A stretch of 23,953 nt of DNA from the NCBI GenBank assembly GCA_004557805.1, contig SFFS01000016.1, positions 1-23,953 of the forward strand. The letters are read 5' to 3'. The position numbers and the translations under genes are program-made. Origin of the DNA: Clostridiales bacterium (lineage in GTDB: Bacteria > Bacillota > Clostridia > Christensenellales > Aristaeellaceae). This document shows, in pieces, positions 6,334-14,024 of this stretch; position 1 is the stretch's first letter, and every line of letters begins with the position of its first letter. A model generated the notes under the pieces. It saw only the letters and a list, made by a program, of their open reading frames with translations. It searched no databases and had not been told where the DNA came from.

Positions 6334-7341
6334 ATGAAAGCCGCTCGCATTTTCCTGCTTTTCATTCTGCTGCTCGCCCTCGCTCTGCCGCTCGGAGCGG
6401 CGGCCGAACCGGTCGTCACCGGCGATTTTCAGGATAGCGTAAAGCTGCTCAACAGCGCTCAGGGCGACGACGGCAGCTATACACAGATGTACCTCGACGG
6501 CGAAGACGTTTATATCCTCTGCGGCCGCGAAGTCACCTATTATGAATTGGACGACATCCTCGCCGGCAAGCTGTCCGACTGGTATTCCGAGGTGGAAGAG
6601 CCGGACAGCATCGAGGATATCACGCTCGACGGGCTTCCCGGCAAGCGCATGGATCTGACGCTGCACCGCGGCGATGAGCCGACCCGCGTCAGCTTCTTCT
6701 GCGTGCGTGATGAAGATTGGCTCCTCTATGTAGAATTCACCTATCCGCAGGCAAAGGCGGAGGAACTGTCCGCAAAGCTGGACGGCTGGGTTTCCTCGCT
6801 GCGCTTCGTCAACGGCGATTTCGGCGACGGCGACCTGGAATGGGAAGAAGTTTCCATGTATCGCGACGTCGTAAGCCCCGAAACCTTCCCCACGCTCGGC
6901 GACCTGATCGCCTGGGCCTCTCCTGAATCCTACAGCTGGAAGGCAGCCGACGGCGTCGTCGATATTACGCTGAACATGGCGGGCGGCATGCTGACGGTTT
7001 CGGCGCAGGGCGCCGAAAACATCCTGCCCGGCGACGCGCAGAACATCAGCGACCTGCCCACCAGCGCTTATGGGCTTTCGTTCCGGCTTTCGCAGCTTGC
7101 CTGGACGGGCAGCGATTTCCTGTTCGATCCTCCGCGCGGCTTCCAGCCCGGCACGAACATTCAGAGCCTGTTCGATTCCTTCCCCGACGCGATGATCCAG
7201 ATGGTAACCAATTCACAGTACGGCTTTACGCAGTCGATCGAACTGACGGTTGAAAATCCCGCCAACGCTTCCGATTCTGCCGCCCTCGTCTTTTACGGCG
7301 CGGACGCCGTCGTCGGTCAGGTCGTTCTTACGATGAAATAA
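6334..7341 (+). CDS. Secreted protein of unknown function
   Basis: A 335-residue protein with a clear Sec signal peptide (MKAARIFLLFILLLALALPL, then GAAAEP; likely cleavage after AAA near residue 23). There is no lipobox cysteine, no later membrane segment and no sortase motif, so it is probably released or held in the wall. The mature part is acidic and rich in Asp, Gly and aromatic residues. Two cysteines (ILCGRE and FFCVRD) could form a disulfide. The mature protein seems to have two halves: up to about residue 165 and a second, beta-rich part to the end (VVGQVVLTMK). I recognise no family. The start at 6334 follows AGGAGG; an in-frame ATG at 6310 is too close to the transcription start. 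The stop lies 12 bp from the tRNA-Trp promoter, with no terminator between. Confidence 0.85.
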   Translation: MKAARIFLLFILLLALALPLGAAAEPVVTGDFQDSVKLLNSAQGDDGSYTQMYLDGEDVYILCGREVTYYELDDILAGKLSDWYSEVEEPDSIEDITLDGLPGKRMDLTLHRGDEPTRVSFFCVRDEDWLLYVEFTYPQAKAEELSAKLDGWVSSLRFVNGDFGDGDLEWEEVSMYRDVVSPETFPTLGDLIAWASPESYSWKAADGVVDITLNMAGGMLTVSAQGAENILPGDAQNISDLPTSAYGLSFRLSQLAWTGSDFLFDPPRGFQPGTNIQSLFDSFPDAMIQMVTNSQYGFTQSIELTVENPANASDSAALVFYGADAVVGQVVLTMK

Positions 7342-7353
7342 CAAATTTATGGG

Positions 7354-7382
7354 TTGACAAGCAGAGAGATGCGTGATATAAT
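7354..7382 (+). promoter_or_regulatory. Consensus sigma-A promoter for tRNA-Trp
   Basis: A perfect -35 TTGACA (7354-7359) and perfect -10 TATAAT (7377-7382) with the ideal 17-bp spacer. The predicted transcription start is only a few bases before the tRNA 5' end, as expected for a strong stable-RNA promoter. Confidence 0.92.
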
Positions 7383-7395
7383 ACTCCCTGTGCTT

Positions 7396-7467
7396 AGGGG
7401 AGTGGCCCAATGGTAGGGCAGCGGTCTCCAAAACCGCCGGTTGCGTGTTCGAGTCGCGTCTCCCCTG
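7396..7467 (+). tRNA. tRNA-Trp (anticodon CCA)
   Basis: A full 72-base cloverleaf: acceptor stem AGGGGAG with CTCCCCT, D stem GCCC with GGGC, anticodon stem GCGGT with ACCGC around the loop CTCCAAA (anticodon CCA at 7428-7430), and a T arm containing TTCGAGT. The discriminator is G7467; the 3' CCA is not encoded and must be added. It reads UGG only, consistent with TGA serving as a stop codon throughout the window. Confidence 0.97.
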
Positions 7468-7474
7468 CTTTAAA

Positions 7475-7502
7475 ACTGTCGGAGTTGTCCGGCGGTTTTT
7501 TT
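7475..7502 (+). terminator. Intrinsic terminator of tRNA-Trp
   Basis: A 9-bp stem allowing G-U pairs (ACTGTCGGA with TCCGGCGGT) around a GTTG loop, followed by seven T (7496-7502). It ends the tRNA transcript and any readthrough from the secreted-protein gene. Confidence 0.85.
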
Positions 7503-7516
7503 ATACGCTTTAAGAC

Positions 7517-7545
7517 TTGCATAAATTGACTTTTGCCGTTATACT
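7517..7545 (+). promoter_or_regulatory. Promoter for the DegV-family gene
   Basis: -35 TTGCAT (7517-7522), 17-bp spacer, -10 TATACT (7540-7545), about 43 bp before the ATG at 7589. AGGAGA at 7578-7583 is the ribosome binding site. Confidence 0.7.
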
Positions 7546-7588
7546 GAATACGTTTTTTCCAAATTTATCGAACTTATAGGAGATTTTT

Positions 7589-8437
7589 ATGACGATCAGA
7601 ATTTCTGCGGACAGCACGTGCGATTTATCCCCGGAGCTTATCGCGGAGAACCAGATCACCATCACCCCGCTGTACATCGTCTGCGGAGAAAACTCGCTGG
7701 CTGACGGTATCGCCATTCAACCGGAAGAGGTGTTCGCGTGGACACGGGAGCACAAACGCCCCTGTTCCACGTCCGCGGTGAATGTGGAGGATTATCTCAG
7801 GGTTTTCGGCGCGCTGCGCCGGGAATGCGACGCGATTGTCCACTTCACCATCAGCTCTGACATGTCCTCATGCTATCTCAACGCCTGCACCGCCGCGAAG
7901 GAAATCGGCAACGTCTATGTCATCGACAGCCGCAGCCTTTCCACCGGCATCGGCCATCTCGTGCTCGACGCATGCGAAATGGCGCGTGAAGGGATGACGG
8001 CTGAAGAAATCTTCAACACGCTGGAAGAGCGCAAAAAACTGCTCGACGTCAGCTTTGTCATCGACACGCTGGAATATCTGCGCTACGGCGGGCGCTGCTC
8101 GTCTCTGGCGGCGTTCGGTGCAAACCTGCTGCATCTCAAGCCCTCCATTCAGGTCACCGATGGCGTGATGGGCGTCAGCCGCAAATATCGCGGCCAGCTG
8201 AAAAAGTGCCTGCTCGACTACGTCGACGACAAGCTGGCCGATCCGGATACCGTCGATCCCCGCCGCGTGTTTATTACCGACTCCGGCGTGGATGATGAAA
8301 TCTGGCAGGCTGTCGAAGCCGACATCCGCTCTCGCGTTCCGTTTGAAAAGGTCTATCACACGCACGCCGGCTGCACCGTCTGCGGCCACTGCGGCCCGGG
8401 TACGCTCGGCATCCTGTTCTATCGCAAAGAAAAATAA
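7589..8437 (+). CDS. DegV family fatty-acid-binding protein
   Basis: A 282-residue protein matching the DegV family: the N-terminal ISADSTCDLSPELI, the SSDMSSCYLNA segment, the VIDSRSLSTGIGHLVLDA segment, and the EYLRYGGRCSSLAAFGANLLHLKPS stretch before the C-terminal domain. DegV-family proteins bind a fatty acid between two alpha/beta domains; some (FakB) hand fatty acids to the kinase FakA for phosphorylation. No fakA is seen nearby, so a FakB role is possible but not shown. Length is normal for the family. It is a single-gene unit between the tRNA terminator and a hairpin at 8442-8473. Confidence 0.92.
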   Translation: MTIRISADSTCDLSPELIAENQITITPLYIVCGENSLADGIAIQPEEVFAWTREHKRPCSTSAVNVEDYLRVFGALRRECDAIVHFTISSDMSSCYLNACTAAKEIGNVYVIDSRSLSTGIGHLVLDACEMAREGMTAEEIFNTLEERKKLLDVSFVIDTLEYLRYGGRCSSLAAFGANLLHLKPSIQVTDGVMGVSRKYRGQLKKCLLDYVDDKLADPDTVDPRRVFITDSGVDDEIWQAVEADIRSRVPFEKVYHTHAGCTVCGHCGPGTLGILFYRKEK

Positions 8438-8441
8438 AGCA

Positions 8442-8473
8442 AAGCGCCCTCCGGTTTATTCCGAAGGGCGCTT
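8442..8473. terminator. Hairpin between convergent genes, probable shared terminator
   Basis: AAGCGCCCT and AGGGCGCTT pair perfectly, extended by CGG/CCG past one mismatch, around a TTTATT loop. The tract after the stem is only moderately T-rich in either direction (TTGTTC on plus, TTTGCTTTATTTT on minus). It lies between the DegV gene and the TAXI binding-protein gene and probably ends both. The rest of 8474-8538 shows nothing further. Confidence 0.65.
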
Positions 8474-8538
8474 GTTCATTTGCTTTTCCATTCGATTCCA
8501 GGCAGGCGCTCCATCCTCCTCGAGCGCATCAGCCGCTC

Positions 8539-9516
8539 TTACAGCACGCCGATTTCCCGATAATACTTCGCCGCGCCGTCATGCAGCGGAATCTCCGCAA
8601 TGCCCGTCGCCGCGTCTTCAACCTGCAAGCCCTTGAGCGCCGCAAAGTTTTCCGAAATCTTCTCCATATTCTCCCACAGCGTTTTCACCAGCTGATAGGC
8701 GACTTCGTCGCTGACGTCGCTCGAAGCCATCAGCACCATGCGCACGGCGGTCGTCTGTACGTCCTCGTCCTGCCCTGCATACGTGCCCGCAGGAATGGTA
8801 AACGGCACATACCACGGATATTCCGCCTGAAGCGACGCGATCACTTCATCGTCTACCGGCACAAGCCGCCCGTCCGCCGTCGAGCAGATTTCGCTCACCG
8901 CCGCCGTCGGAATACCCGCCATGATCCACGCGCCGTCGAGCTGCCGGTTCCGCATCAGATCAATCGCTTCATTAAAGCCCACAAACTGCGCGGAAAAGCC
9001 ATCCGGATAGGCTACGCCCGCGCGCGTCAGGTGCAGCTCCGTCTCGCCCACCGTCGTGCTGCCGGGCGCGCCGGGCGCAAACCGTTTGCCAGCAATATCC
9101 GCCAGCGATTCAATTCCGGAGGCCCTCGTTGCAACCACCTGATTCGGGTTGTAATAAAGCCCGGCAAGAATGCGCAGCTTTGCATCAGGCTTTCCTTCGA
9201 ACGTATCCGTTCCATGCTGTGACTGCCACGCGATGCTCGTCACCGCCATGCTGACCTGCGCTTCTCCCTCGCGCAGGAAGTTCAGGTTATCCACGCCGCC
9301 GCCCGAAGCCTGCGCCGTAACCTGCACGCCTGGAACGCTCTCGTTCCACAGTTTTGCAAACGCAGCGCCCAGCGGATACAGCGTTCCGGTCGTCGCAGCC
9401 GTCGGGAAATTGATGCGCGTCACCTGCGCGGGCGCAAAAACGCGAACGCATACCAGCGCCGCAGCGATCACAGCCGCGCACAGCGCGGCAATCAGCCGAA
9501 TCTTCTTGCTCTTCAT
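8539..9516 (-). CDS. TAXI-family TRAP transporter solute-binding protein
   Basis: A 325-residue extracytoplasmic binding protein. Residues about 5-28 are a signal peptide or membrane anchor (KIRLIAALCAAVIAAALVCV). The mature part begins with INFPTAATTGTLYPLGAAFAKLWNE, then ASGGGVDNLNFLREGEAQVSM, the hallmark of the TAXI (TRAP-associated extracytoplasmic immunogenic) family, followed by SLADIAGKRFAPGAPGS. It captures a substrate, often a small organic acid or amino acid, for the fused TRAP permease. The ATG at 9516 overlaps the permease stop (ATGA), which fixes the start. The longer frame upstream runs through the permease gene and is not coding. The substrate cannot be inferred. Confidence 0.93.
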   Translation of the reverse strand: MKSKKIRLIAALCAAVIAAALVCVRVFAPAQVTRINFPTAATTGTLYPLGAAFAKLWNESVPGVQVTAQASGGGVDNLNFLREGEAQVSMAVTSIAWQSQHGTDTFEGKPDAKLRILAGLYYNPNQVVATRASGIESLADIAGKRFAPGAPGSTTVGETELHLTRAGVAYPDGFSAQFVGFNEAIDLMRNRQLDGAWIMAGIPTAAVSEICSTADGRLVPVDDEVIASLQAEYPWYVPFTIPAGTYAGQDEDVQTTAVRMVLMASSDVSDEVAYQLVKTLWENMEKISENFAALKGLQVEDAATGIAEIPLHDGAAKYYREIGVL

Positions 9517-11414
9517 GTTTTCTTTCCTTTTCGTTTGTGATAGATCATCATCGCGCAGGCGCAAAGCGCCAGACCGATCCAGTCGGTCGCCAGGTTCGGA
9601 TCGAGCAGGCACAGCGCCCCAGCCAGCAAAAACGCGCGTTCCGCCGCACGCCGATCGCCCTCGCTCCGCCAGAAAAGCGCCGCCGAAAGCGCGCCGCCCC
9701 CCATCGCGGCCGTCAAGGCCGCGGTCGCCGCGCGCCATGCGGGAACGCCCGTCACGCCCCACAGGAGCGCCGGATTCCGCAGGAAAAACAGCGGCAGCAG
9801 AAAACCAACCAGCCCGAGCTTGACCGCCAGCAGCGCCGTTTTCGTCCTGTCCGAACCGGCAATGCCCCCGGCAACATACGCGCTGATCGCAACCGGCGGC
9901 GTAATATTGGACAGGCATGCATAAAACAGGCAGAACATATGCGCCGCCATCGGCGCGGCGCCGGCCTCGACCAGCGTCGGCGCAACGACCGACGCAACGA
10001 TCACATACGCCGCCACGCCCGGAACGCCCATGCCCAGCACCGTGCAGAGCACGGCCGAAAGCAGCGCCGCCGCATAAAGTCCGCCGAAATCAGAAAGGCG
10101 CATAATCGCCTCGCTCAGGCGCAGACCCAACCCGGTCAGCGACACAGTCCCCACCAATACGCCGATGAGCATGCACGTAATGCCGACCGAAACGGCGCTT
10201 CGCGCCCCCTCCGCCAGCGATTCATACGCCGCGCGCAGGCTCATGCGCGTCTCCCGGCGCAGCGCCGCGGCCAGCGGCACGGCAATCGTCGCGCAGACGG
10301 CTGCCAGCAGCGGCGTAAAGCCCGCCAGCATCATCCCGATCAGCAGAAGAAGCGGCAAAAGCAAATGCCAGCCCTTTTTCAGCACTTCGCCCGCGCGCGG
10401 CAGGTTTTCCCGCGAAATTCCTGAAAGTCCCAGGCGCTTCGCTTCAAAATGCAGCGACAGAAACAGCGCCAGATAATACAGCACGGCCGGCACGGCGGCG
10501 GCGATGGCAACCTTCGTATAGCTCACGCCCAAATATTCCGCCATCAGGAACCCGACCGCGCCCATCACCGGCGGCATGAACTGTCCGCCCGTCGAGGCGA
10601 CAGCCTCCACCGCTCCCGCAAATTCGGCGGAATAGCCGTTCTTTTTCATCATCGGGATGGTAATCGCGCCGGTCGTAGCCACATTCGCCACCGCGCTGCC
10701 GTTCATCATGCCCAACAGCGCGCTCGCCACCACGGCCACCTTCGCCGGTCCGCCCGCATAGCAGCCTACCATCGCCAGCGCCAGATCATTGAGGAACTGC
10801 GAAAAACCGCTTCTGCGCAGGAACGCGCCGAAGATCATGAACAGGAACACATACCCTGCGCTTACGCCCGCGCCCACGCCGAAAATCCCCTGGCTTCCCC
10901 AGAAGAGATGGCGCAGCAGCCGCTTCACCGTCACGCCGCTGTGTCCCAGCGCTCCGGGCAGGAAGCGTCCGAGGAAATTATACGCCAGAAATGCCAGCGC
11001 AAGCCACATCAGTCCCGGCGCCGTGCGGCGCGCCGCTTCCATCAGCAGCGCGATTCCCAGCGCCGCAGCGATATATTCGGCCGCGTCCAGCGCGCCTCCT
11101 GCCATTGCAACGCCGACATAGCGCAGCGCAAACCAGCCGTAAACCGCAAGCACGCAGGCAATCAGCAGCAGATCATACCATGGCGGCCGCCGAAGCGCCG
11201 TCTCGTCTCCCCTGCGCGCCGGATAATACGCAAACCCGAACGCCAGCAGGAACATTCCATGCCAGCCGCGGAACGTCACTGCGTCCATTGTGCCCAAAAC
11301 AGAAAAAATAAGCTGGAACAACGCCCAGCCGGCCAGCAGCGCCGTAAGCAGACGGTTTGCTTTTCCCTCGTATTTTCGCAAAATATAGCCTCTTCCCGTG
11401 TTTCTTTCGCTCAC
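9513..11414 (-). CDS. TRAP transporter fused permease (DctQM type)
   Basis: A roughly 633-residue membrane protein with about 16 or more hydrophobic segments. The N-terminal part corresponds to the small DctQ-like subunit, and the centre to the large DctM subunit: GVSAGYVFLFMIFGAFLRRSG, VAVVASALLGMMNGSAVANV, and a second-half counterpart, VLCTVLGMGVPGVAAYVIVA. Such fused permeases pair with TAXI binding proteins and are driven by a cation gradient. The start is uncertain. A GTG at 11414 (VSERNTGRGYILRKYEG) is chosen because the cytoplasmic lead resembles the family; alternatives are a TTG at 11381 preceded by AGAGG, and an ATG at 11465 that would collide with the divergent gene. Confidence 0.9.
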   Translation of the reverse strand: MSERNTGRGYILRKYEGKANRLLTALLAGWALFQLIFSVLGTMDAVTFRGWHGMFLLAFGFAYYPARRGDETALRRPPWYDLLLIACVLAVYGWFALRYVGVAMAGGALDAAEYIAAALGIALLMEAARRTAPGLMWLALAFLAYNFLGRFLPGALGHSGVTVKRLLRHLFWGSQGIFGVGAGVSAGYVFLFMIFGAFLRRSGFSQFLNDLALAMVGCYAGGPAKVAVVASALLGMMNGSAVANVATTGAITIPMMKKNGYSAEFAGAVEAVASTGGQFMPPVMGAVGFLMAEYLGVSYTKVAIAAAVPAVLYYLALFLSLHFEAKRLGLSGISRENLPRAGEVLKKGWHLLLPLLLLIGMMLAGFTPLLAAVCATIAVPLAAALRRETRMSLRAAYESLAEGARSAVSVGITCMLIGVLVGTVSLTGLGLRLSEAIMRLSDFGGLYAAALLSAVLCTVLGMGVPGVAAYVIVASVVAPTLVEAGAAPMAAHMFCLFYACLSNITPPVAISAYVAGGIAGSDRTKTALLAVKLGLVGFLLPLFFLRNPALLWGVTGVPAWRAATAALTAAMGGGALSAALFWRSEGDRRAAERAFLLAGALCLLDPNLATDWIGLALCACAMMIYHKRKGKKT

Positions 11415-11463
11415 CCGGTTCTCGCGCGCGTCATAGGATACCGCAGGAAAGGGGCGGGTGTCC

Positions 11464-12315
11464 ATGGCGGAGATGCTGGCGGTTTCCGAAGCGCAGCGCG
11501 GATACATCCTCCGCCTGACGCTGCCCGATCTGGAACCCGCCGGGTTTGTCCGCTGCGGCGTTTCGCCCGGGCGACTTGCAGCCTGCGGCGATCTCTTCTG
11601 CGCCGATCGCTCCGAATCCGCCGTCTATCGTCTCTGCGGCCGCGCGCTTGAACTCGCAGGCGCTTTTCCCGTCGCGCCGGAAACCGAATCCCTCGCCGCG
11701 CATGGCGAACGGCTTTTCGTTCTTTCCGGCGGCGCGAATTCGCTCCAGACGCTCAACGCGCGCACCGGTGAACTGCTCGGCAGCGCAGCCATGGGCGTTT
11801 ATCCGCGCGCGCTTTCGCTCCTTCCGGACGGCAGAACGCTCGCCGTCGCGTGCGGAACGGACTGCCGCGTCGCGCTTGCCGATGCGGAAACGCTCTCTCT
11901 GCGCGGCAGCTGGCCCGTCGGCGGCATCGCCTGCGGGGTCACGCTTTTCGCCGGGCTCCTCTACGCGCTCTGCGCGGAAGGAGAATATGACCTGCGCACC
12001 ATCGTCGGCTATATCGACGAGCGCGGCGCGTTCCATCCGCAAATCGCCCTGCCCGGCCTTCCCGGCACAATGGCCGCATGCGGCGGCGGGCTGCTCGTAG
12101 GACACCTGGGCAATCTCACCATGCTCGACGCGCCGAACTGCCGCATCCGCTGGCAGACAAAAACGCGCGGGCTGCCCACGCAGCTCGTGCCGTTCAACCG
12201 CTTTGCCGTTTTCGCTGATGAAACGGACGGTCAGGTGGGTCTGATCGACCTGCGTCGCGGCAGAATCTACCGCCGCGCGCAGTGCGACTGTCCCGCCGGG
12301 CTGGCCGTCATTTAG
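11464..12315 (+). CDS. Cytoplasmic beta-propeller-like protein (YncE-type repeats)
   Basis: A 283-residue protein of repeating strand-rich units: GVSPGRLAACGDLFCAD, LAAHGERLFVLSGGANSLQTLN, YPRALSLLPDGRTLAVACGTD, VTLFAGLLYALCAEG, MAACGGGLLVGHLGNLTMLD, and FNRFAVFADETDGQVGLID. The spacing of about 40 residues is that of a seven-blade propeller of the YncE/lactonase type. No signal peptide is seen, so it probably stays in the cytoplasm. Cysteines are frequent (about 15). The ATG at 11464 is preferred with AAAGGGG at 11448-11454; GTG at 11458 and ATG at 11473 are alternatives. It is divergent from the TRAP operon, and its stop codon overlaps that of the convergent DUF4364 gene. Function unknown. 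Confidence 0.75.
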   Translation: MAEMLAVSEAQRGYILRLTLPDLEPAGFVRCGVSPGRLAACGDLFCADRSESAVYRLCGRALELAGAFPVAPETESLAAHGERLFVLSGGANSLQTLNARTGELLGSAAMGVYPRALSLLPDGRTLAVACGTDCRVALADAETLSLRGSWPVGGIACGVTLFAGLLYALCAEGEYDLRTIVGYIDERGAFHPQIALPGLPGTMAACGGGLLVGHLGNLTMLDAPNCRIRWQTKTRGLPTQLVPFNRFAVFADETDGQVGLIDLRRGRIYRRAQCDCPAGLAVI

Positions 12316-12845
12316 CCACCGGCCTCGTCGTCTCCGAGCGCATGCATAACCGCCTCATAGACGCGCCCCGCGCGCTTTTCCCACAGATCGGAAAACTCCT
12401 GCGCCGTCACGCGCGATGGCACCGACAGACGCAGATCCATCAGGTCGCAGCCGCGCTCGAGCAGGCGCAGGCGCACCTCATAATCGTTCTCGCCGCGCTT
12501 TTCAAACGAGGAAAGCATTTCTTTTTCGCGCCGGAAGCGCGCGCGCCATTCCTCCGCGTGCTCGTCGATTTCGGCCAGGCGGGAGGGCGGAACGCGCTTG
12601 CGGAACATCAAAAGCGCGTCGTGGCCCTTTCCGGTGAGCGCAAAAAGCGTGCCCAGCGCATGCGGCTGCTTGCGCAGGAAGCCCGATTCGTCCAGCTCGG
12701 CCAGGCCCAGCTGGAGCGAGATATAGTCCATCAGTTCGTTCTCCACAACAAACGTCAAAAGCTGCTGCGAGGTGGCCGACCCCAGCCGGTCGATCGCGTG
12801 CAGCAGGAGCAGCTTGTTTTCGGTTTCGGACGGATGGCGCTGCAT
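12312..12845 (-). CDS. DUF4364 family winged-helix protein
   Basis: A 177-residue protein with the opening of the Clostridial DUF4364 family: ENKLLLLHAIDRLGSATSQQLL, then FVVENELMDYISLQLGLAELDESGFL, a predicted winged helix in which the second segment is the likely recognition helix. The C-terminal half has a charged helix (RREKEMLSSFEKRGENDYEVRLRL). Proteins of this family are thought to be transcription regulators, but targets are not established. It starts 2 bp after the HPr-like gene, so they form one unit, and its TAA stop overlaps the TAG of the convergent propeller gene (12312-12315). No terminator follows. Confidence 0.85.
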   Translation of the reverse strand: MQRHPSETENKLLLLHAIDRLGSATSQQLLTFVVENELMDYISLQLGLAELDESGFLRKQPHALGTLFALTGKGHDALLMFRKRVPPSRLAEIDEHAEEWRARFRREKEMLSSFEKRGENDYEVRLRLLERGCDLMDLRLSVPSRVTAQEFSDLWEKRAGRVYEAVMHALGDDEAGG

Positions 12846-12847
12846 AC

Positions 12848-13075
12848 TCAGACCTCGAAGGGCTTCACGGCCTCGAGAATATCCTCGCAGTCGTCGCTGT
12901 GAATGATGAGCTTGACCGGTTTGGACAGATCCAGGCTGAAAATGCCCAGGATCGACTTGGCGTCGACCACATGGCGGCCGGACTGCAGATCCATTTCATA
13001 ATCGAAACGGCTGACGATATTGACGAACGACTTGACGTTTTCCGCAAGGCTCAGACGGATTTCAACTTCCTTCAT
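12848..13075 (-). CDS. HPr-like protein lacking the catalytic histidine (Crh-like)
   Basis: A 75-residue protein with the HPr fold signature: VDAKSILGIFSLDLSKPVKLII corresponds to the AKSIMG region around regulatory Ser46 of HPr. The N-terminal active-site stretch that in HPr reads HARPA is here SLAENVKSFVNI, with no histidine, so it cannot carry phosphate from enzyme I. This is the pattern of Crh in Bacillus (no His15, Ser46 kept), which signals through HPr kinase rather than sugar uptake. The ATG at 13075 follows AAAGGAGAG; the in-frame ATG at 13129 lies upstream of the -10 and is excluded. Known in Firmicutes as an HPr-family paralogue; its role here is inferred. Confidence 0.85.
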   Translation of the reverse strand: MKEVEIRLSLAENVKSFVNIVSRFDYEMDLQSGRHVVDAKSILGIFSLDLSKPVKLIIHSDDCEDILEAVKPFEV

Positions 13076-13108
13076 TTTTTCTCTCTCCTTTTCTTTTTTC
13101 ACTCGTTC

Positions 13109-13137
13109 ATTATACGCACGAACGCGCAAAAAATCAA
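13109..13137 (-). promoter_or_regulatory. Sigma-A promoter for the HPr-like and DUF4364 genes
   Basis: On the minus strand: -35 TTGATT (13137-13132), 17-bp spacer, perfect -10 TATAAT (13114-13109). The -35 overlaps the TGA stop codon of the pseudouridine synthase gene (13136-13134). It gives the last two genes of the block their own transcription. Confidence 0.8.
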
Positions 13138-14024
13138 CTGTTCAGCAGGGCCGCAAGCGGCCCCGGAAGCGGCGAGCGCAGCTCGATCATCTCGCCCGTG
13201 AGCGGATGCCGGAAGCGGATGCGCGAGGCGTGCAGCGCAAATCTTCCGGGCAGCGCTTCCAGTTCCGTGCCATAGAGAAAATCCCCGGCGATCGGATGCC
13301 CCGCATAGCTCAGATGCACGCGAATCTGGTGCGTGCGCCCCGTTTCCAGCCGCAGGCGCACAAGCGAATACCGCTCGCCCGGCTGCATCGTCTTATAATG
13401 CGTCACGGCGCGCGCGCCGCGTTCAAAATCGACGATACGGCGGATGGACGCGCCGTCCTCCTTGCGCATCGGCAGTTCGAACGTTCCCTCGCCCTCCATG
13501 CGGCCCTCGACCACGGCGAGATATTCGCGCACGTAATCCTCCGTGTGCAGGCGCGCCTGCATCAGCTGGCACACATGCCGGTCCTTCGCGGCGGCCATGA
13601 GTCCGCTGGTTCCCTTATCGAGCCGGTTCACCGGCCGGAACAGGAACCCCGGCTCATCCCGATAGCGCCAGGCCAGCCGGTTTTCGAGCGTTCCGCCCGC
13701 CTGACGGCACGAACACTGGCAGGGCAGCGGCGCGGGCTTGTCAATGACGAGAATGTATTCGTCCTCCCACACCACGGGCGCTTCGCCCTCCTCCGGCACA
13801 ACCGCAACGTCCTCGCGCCCGGCGTCCTCCGGCATTTCCAGCGTAACCACATCGCCCGCATGCAGAATAAAATCCGCATGACGCGAAACGCCGTTCACCA
13901 GCACGCCTCCGGCGTTTTTCAGGCTGGACAGGCAGCGGTGGCTGACGCCCATCGCACCCAGCGCGAATTTTCCCAAGCGCTTCCCTTCTTCTTCGGGAGC
14001 AACCGTACGGGAAACCGCGCTCAT
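13134..14024 (-). CDS. RluA-family RNA pseudouridine synthase
   Basis: A 296-residue enzyme that isomerises uridine to pseudouridine in rRNA or tRNA. Residues about 13-75 form an S4-like RNA-binding domain (KRLGKFALGAMGVSHRCLSSLKN, then VLVNG). The catalytic domain shows the family motif RPVNRLDKGTSGLM (catalytic Asp in RLDKGTSG), where most members have HRLDxxTSG, then LHTEDYVREYLAVVEG, LRLETGRTHQIRVHLS and GHPIAGDFLYG. The ATG overlaps the TPR gene's stop (ATGA at 14021-14024). The target position is not predictable among RluA/C/D-type paralogues. Confidence 0.93.
   Translation of the reverse strand: MSAVSRTVAPEEEGKRLGKFALGAMGVSHRCLSSLKNAGGVLVNGVSRHADFILHAGDVVTLEMPEDAGREDVAVVPEEGEAPVVWEDEYILVIDKPAPLPCQCSCRQAGGTLENRLAWRYRDEPGFLFRPVNRLDKGTSGLMAAAKDRHVCQLMQARLHTEDYVREYLAVVEGRMEGEGTFELPMRKEDGASIRRIVDFERGARAVTHYKTMQPGERYSLVRLRLETGRTHQIRVHLSYAGHPIAGDFLYGTELEALPGRFALHASRIRFRHPLTGEMIELRSPLPGPLAALLNS

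Noticed and set aside
7503..7588. T-box or other riboswitch between tRNA-Trp and the DegV gene
   Set aside because: The space holds only a promoter and a leader of about 40 bases, too short for a known riboswitch, and no T-box consensus is seen.
8474..8538. In-frame 20-codon extension after the TAXI protein's TAA stop
   Set aside because: There is no readthrough context, the encoded tail is basic and unlike the family, and the normal C-terminus is already complete.
9537..11651. Long plus-strand open frames opposite the TRAP permease
   Set aside because: Composition dominated by Arg, Gln and His, no motifs, and they cover a permease with clear membrane segments.
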